Positions 6,289 to 7,560 of a DNA stretch of 7,560 nucleotides are shown here, one piece after another. The DNA is taken from assembly GCA_021786815.1 (NCBI GenBank), contig JAJYMR010000007.1, positions 1 through 7,560 on the forward strand, given 5' to 3'. Each line of letters begins with the position of its first letter. Positions within the stretch are counted from its first letter, which is position 1. This stretch comes from Deltaproteobacteria bacterium. GTDB lineage: Bacteria > Desulfobacterota > Binatia > Binatales > Binataceae. The notes below the pieces were generated by a model that was given only the letters and a program-made list of their open reading frames with translations, made no database searches and was not told the DNA's origin. The translations under genes were made by a program, and so were the position numbers.

Positions 6289-7560
6289 TCATCGTGGCGG
6301 CTCGGGCGGCGACGGCGGTTTCGGCGGCGGCGGCGTAGGCGGCTGCTCATGGACGATGCGCATCTCGCCCGCCGCACGCTCGCGCAGAAGCTCCGACATC
6401 TTTCTAAGCCGCTGGTCCACGAGATAGCTGATCGTACCCGGCTCATCGATTGAGCCTGCGCGGACCCCGGTCAGAATCTCGATTCCTCCCTCGATTGTGT
6501 CAACCGGATAGATGTGAAACGAGCCCTTCTCGACCGCCTCCATCGCCTCCGGATCGAGCATCAGGTTCGCTATGTTGCTGCGCGGCACGAGGACGCCCTG
6601 TGTGCCGGTCAGCCCAACGGCCTTGCACACGCGGTAGAAGCCCTCGATCTTCTCGTTCACGCCGCCTATCGCCTGAACGTCGCCGTACTGGTCGACCGAG
6701 CCTGTCACGGCGAGGTCCTGCCGTATCGGGACGCCGCTCAGCGCCGAGAGCAGCGCGTAGAGTTCCGTTGAGCTTGCGCTGTCGCCGTCGATACCCGAAT
6801 AGGATTGTTCGAAGCAGATGCTGGCGGTCATCGCGATTGGATGCTCCTGGCCGAAGCGCGAACGCAGAAAGCCGCTCAGGATCGCGACACCCTTGTCATG
6901 GGTCGAGCCCGAAAGCCGCGCCTCCCGCTCGATATTGATAAGTCCGGCCTGTCCGAGCGCAACCGTCGCCGTTACGCGCGATGGACGCCCGAAGCTGTAG
7001 CCACCGACGTCGAGCACCGCAAGGCCGTTTATCTGGCCGACCGCCGCGCCGCTCAGACGGACGATGAGCGTACCGTTGCGGATAAGGCGGCGGATTTCCT
7101 CCTCGATGAAGTTGAGCCGGAGCATCCGCTCGGTCAGGGCGCGCTCGACGTGCGCCGCGTCGACCCGGCTCGCGCCCGAGCTGCGCGCGAAGTACGAGGC
7201 CTCCCGCGCGAGGTCGTCTATCGGCTCCATCACGGCCAGCACCCGCGCGCGGTCGCCCGCCATCCTCATCCCGAAGCGCACTACGCGGCCGAGCGCCTCT
7301 CCCTCGAACTCGGGCAGTCCTTCGCGCCGTATGAGCTCGCCGACCCGCGCCGCGTAATGCGCCGCGGCGCTCTTGTCCGCGTCGATGACCGGACGGATCT
7401 CGGCTTTGACCTTGAACAACTCGGAGAAGTCGGTGTCCCAGAAGTAGAGCAGGTTGTACAGGTACGGTCCGCCGAGCACGATCACCTTGGTGCGGACTTC
7501 GATCGATTCAGGGCGAAGGCCGCTCACCGAGAAGAAAGGAAACGGCTCGAACGTCTCGAC
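6289..7560 (-). CDS. Lon-related ATP-dependent protease (AAA_32 plus Lon proteolytic domain), C-terminal part
   Basis: This is the C-terminal 423 residues of a cytoplasmic ATP-dependent serine protease; the N-terminal part lies beyond the window. Numbering here starts at the GTG codon at 7527. That GTG is not the start: the frame stays open to the edge and the residues before it read as family sequence. Residues 1-55 (LRPESIEV, then YLYNLLYFWDTDF and ELFKVKAEI) match the end of the AAA_32-type ATPase core of the LonB/YcbZ-like family. Residues 56-150 look like the helical lid. The proteolytic domain follows, with GRPSR (180-184), NIERE (198-202), HDKGV (210-214), the catalytic serine in GDSAS (Ser250) and the lysine in GVNEKIEGF (Lys293). 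The Ser-Lys spacing of 43 equals that of E. coli Lon (679 and 722), so it looks catalytically intact. The protein ends in a proline-rich tail (about 395-412). It precedes pncB by 43 bp. Confidence 0.93.
   Translation of the reverse strand, partial: VETFEPFPFFSVSGLRPESIEVRTKVIVLGGPYLYNLLYFWDTDFSELFKVKAEIRPVIDADKSAAAHYAARVGELIRREGLPEFEGEALGRVVRFGMRMAGDRARVLAVMEPIDDLAREASYFARSSGASRVDAAHVERALTERMLRLNFIEEEIRRLIRNGTLIVRLSGAAVGQINGLAVLDVGGYSFGRPSRVTATVALGQAGLINIEREARLSGSTHDKGVAILSGFLRSRFGQEHPIAMTASICFEQSYSGIDGDSASSTELYALLSALSGVPIRQDLAVTGSVDQYGDVQAIGGVNEKIEGFYRVCKAVGLTGTQGVLVPRSNIANLMLDPEAMEAVEKGSFHIYPVDTIEGGIEILTGVRAGSIDEPGTISYLVDQRLRKMSELLRERAAGEMRIVHEQPPTPPPPKPPSPPEPPR

Noticed and set aside
4797..6338. 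Long plus-strand open frame of 513 codons opposite pncB
   Set aside because: It is the mirror of a clearly conserved pncB gene in GC-rich DNA. Its translation is rich in Arg, His and Ala with no motif.
6246..6446. Extension of pncB to an ATG at 6446
   Set aside because: The added 67 residues are an out-of-frame, Arg-rich reading of the 3' end of the protease gene, and the family's N-terminal motif follows directly after the ATG at 6245.
7525..7527. GTG at 7527 as the start of the protease gene
   Set aside because: The frame is open to the window edge with plausible sequence (VETFEPFPFFS). A start here would remove the ATPase core that this family needs.

Overview
The window is GC-rich (clearly above 60% by eye) bacterial chromosomal DNA. 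It carries four protein-coding genes in two convergent pairs, with no RNA genes, insertion sequences or CRISPR. GC content, Shine-Dalgarno-led GTG starts, a sigma70-like promoter pair and the type of Lon-related protease fit a Gram-negative lineage of the deltaproteobacterial or Binatota-like kind. That placement is an inference and is weak.

Left half, plus strand: two tandem paralogous genes (262-2505 and 2633-4879) encode polytopic membrane proteins of 747 and 748 residues. They are roughly three quarters identical, and residue numbering matches until about residue 720. Both look like GT-C-type (RgtA/B/C/D-like) membrane glycosyltransferase relatives: an N-terminal multi-pass membrane half with an acidic motif in the first outer loop, and a soluble C-terminal half of about 320 residues. 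Each has its own copy of the same putative promoter (TTGACC-N17-TAACCT) and ribosome binding site, so the duplicated unit of about 2.3 kb includes its promoter.

Right half, minus strand: a C-terminal part of a Lon-related ATP-dependent protease (from the window edge at 7560 to 6289) is followed 43 bp later by a complete nicotinate phosphoribosyltransferase gene (pncB-type, 6245-4842). They are probably co-transcribed. The pncB gene overlaps the second membrane-protein gene tail to tail by 38 bp.

The most informative structure is the duplication boundary. The last 12 codons of pncB, including its stop, are also present on the minus strand inside the 3' end of the first membrane-protein gene (2468-2503, 35 of 36 bases). 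The duplicated segment therefore carried a piece of the neighbour with it, and the first gene now ends in this relic. The short spacer between the paralogs (2506-2568) can fold into two mutually exclusive hairpins. No clearly new multi-gene system is visible. The points worth following are the duplicated membrane protein with its unassigned C-terminal domain, the conversion-like identity patches, and the spacer structure.
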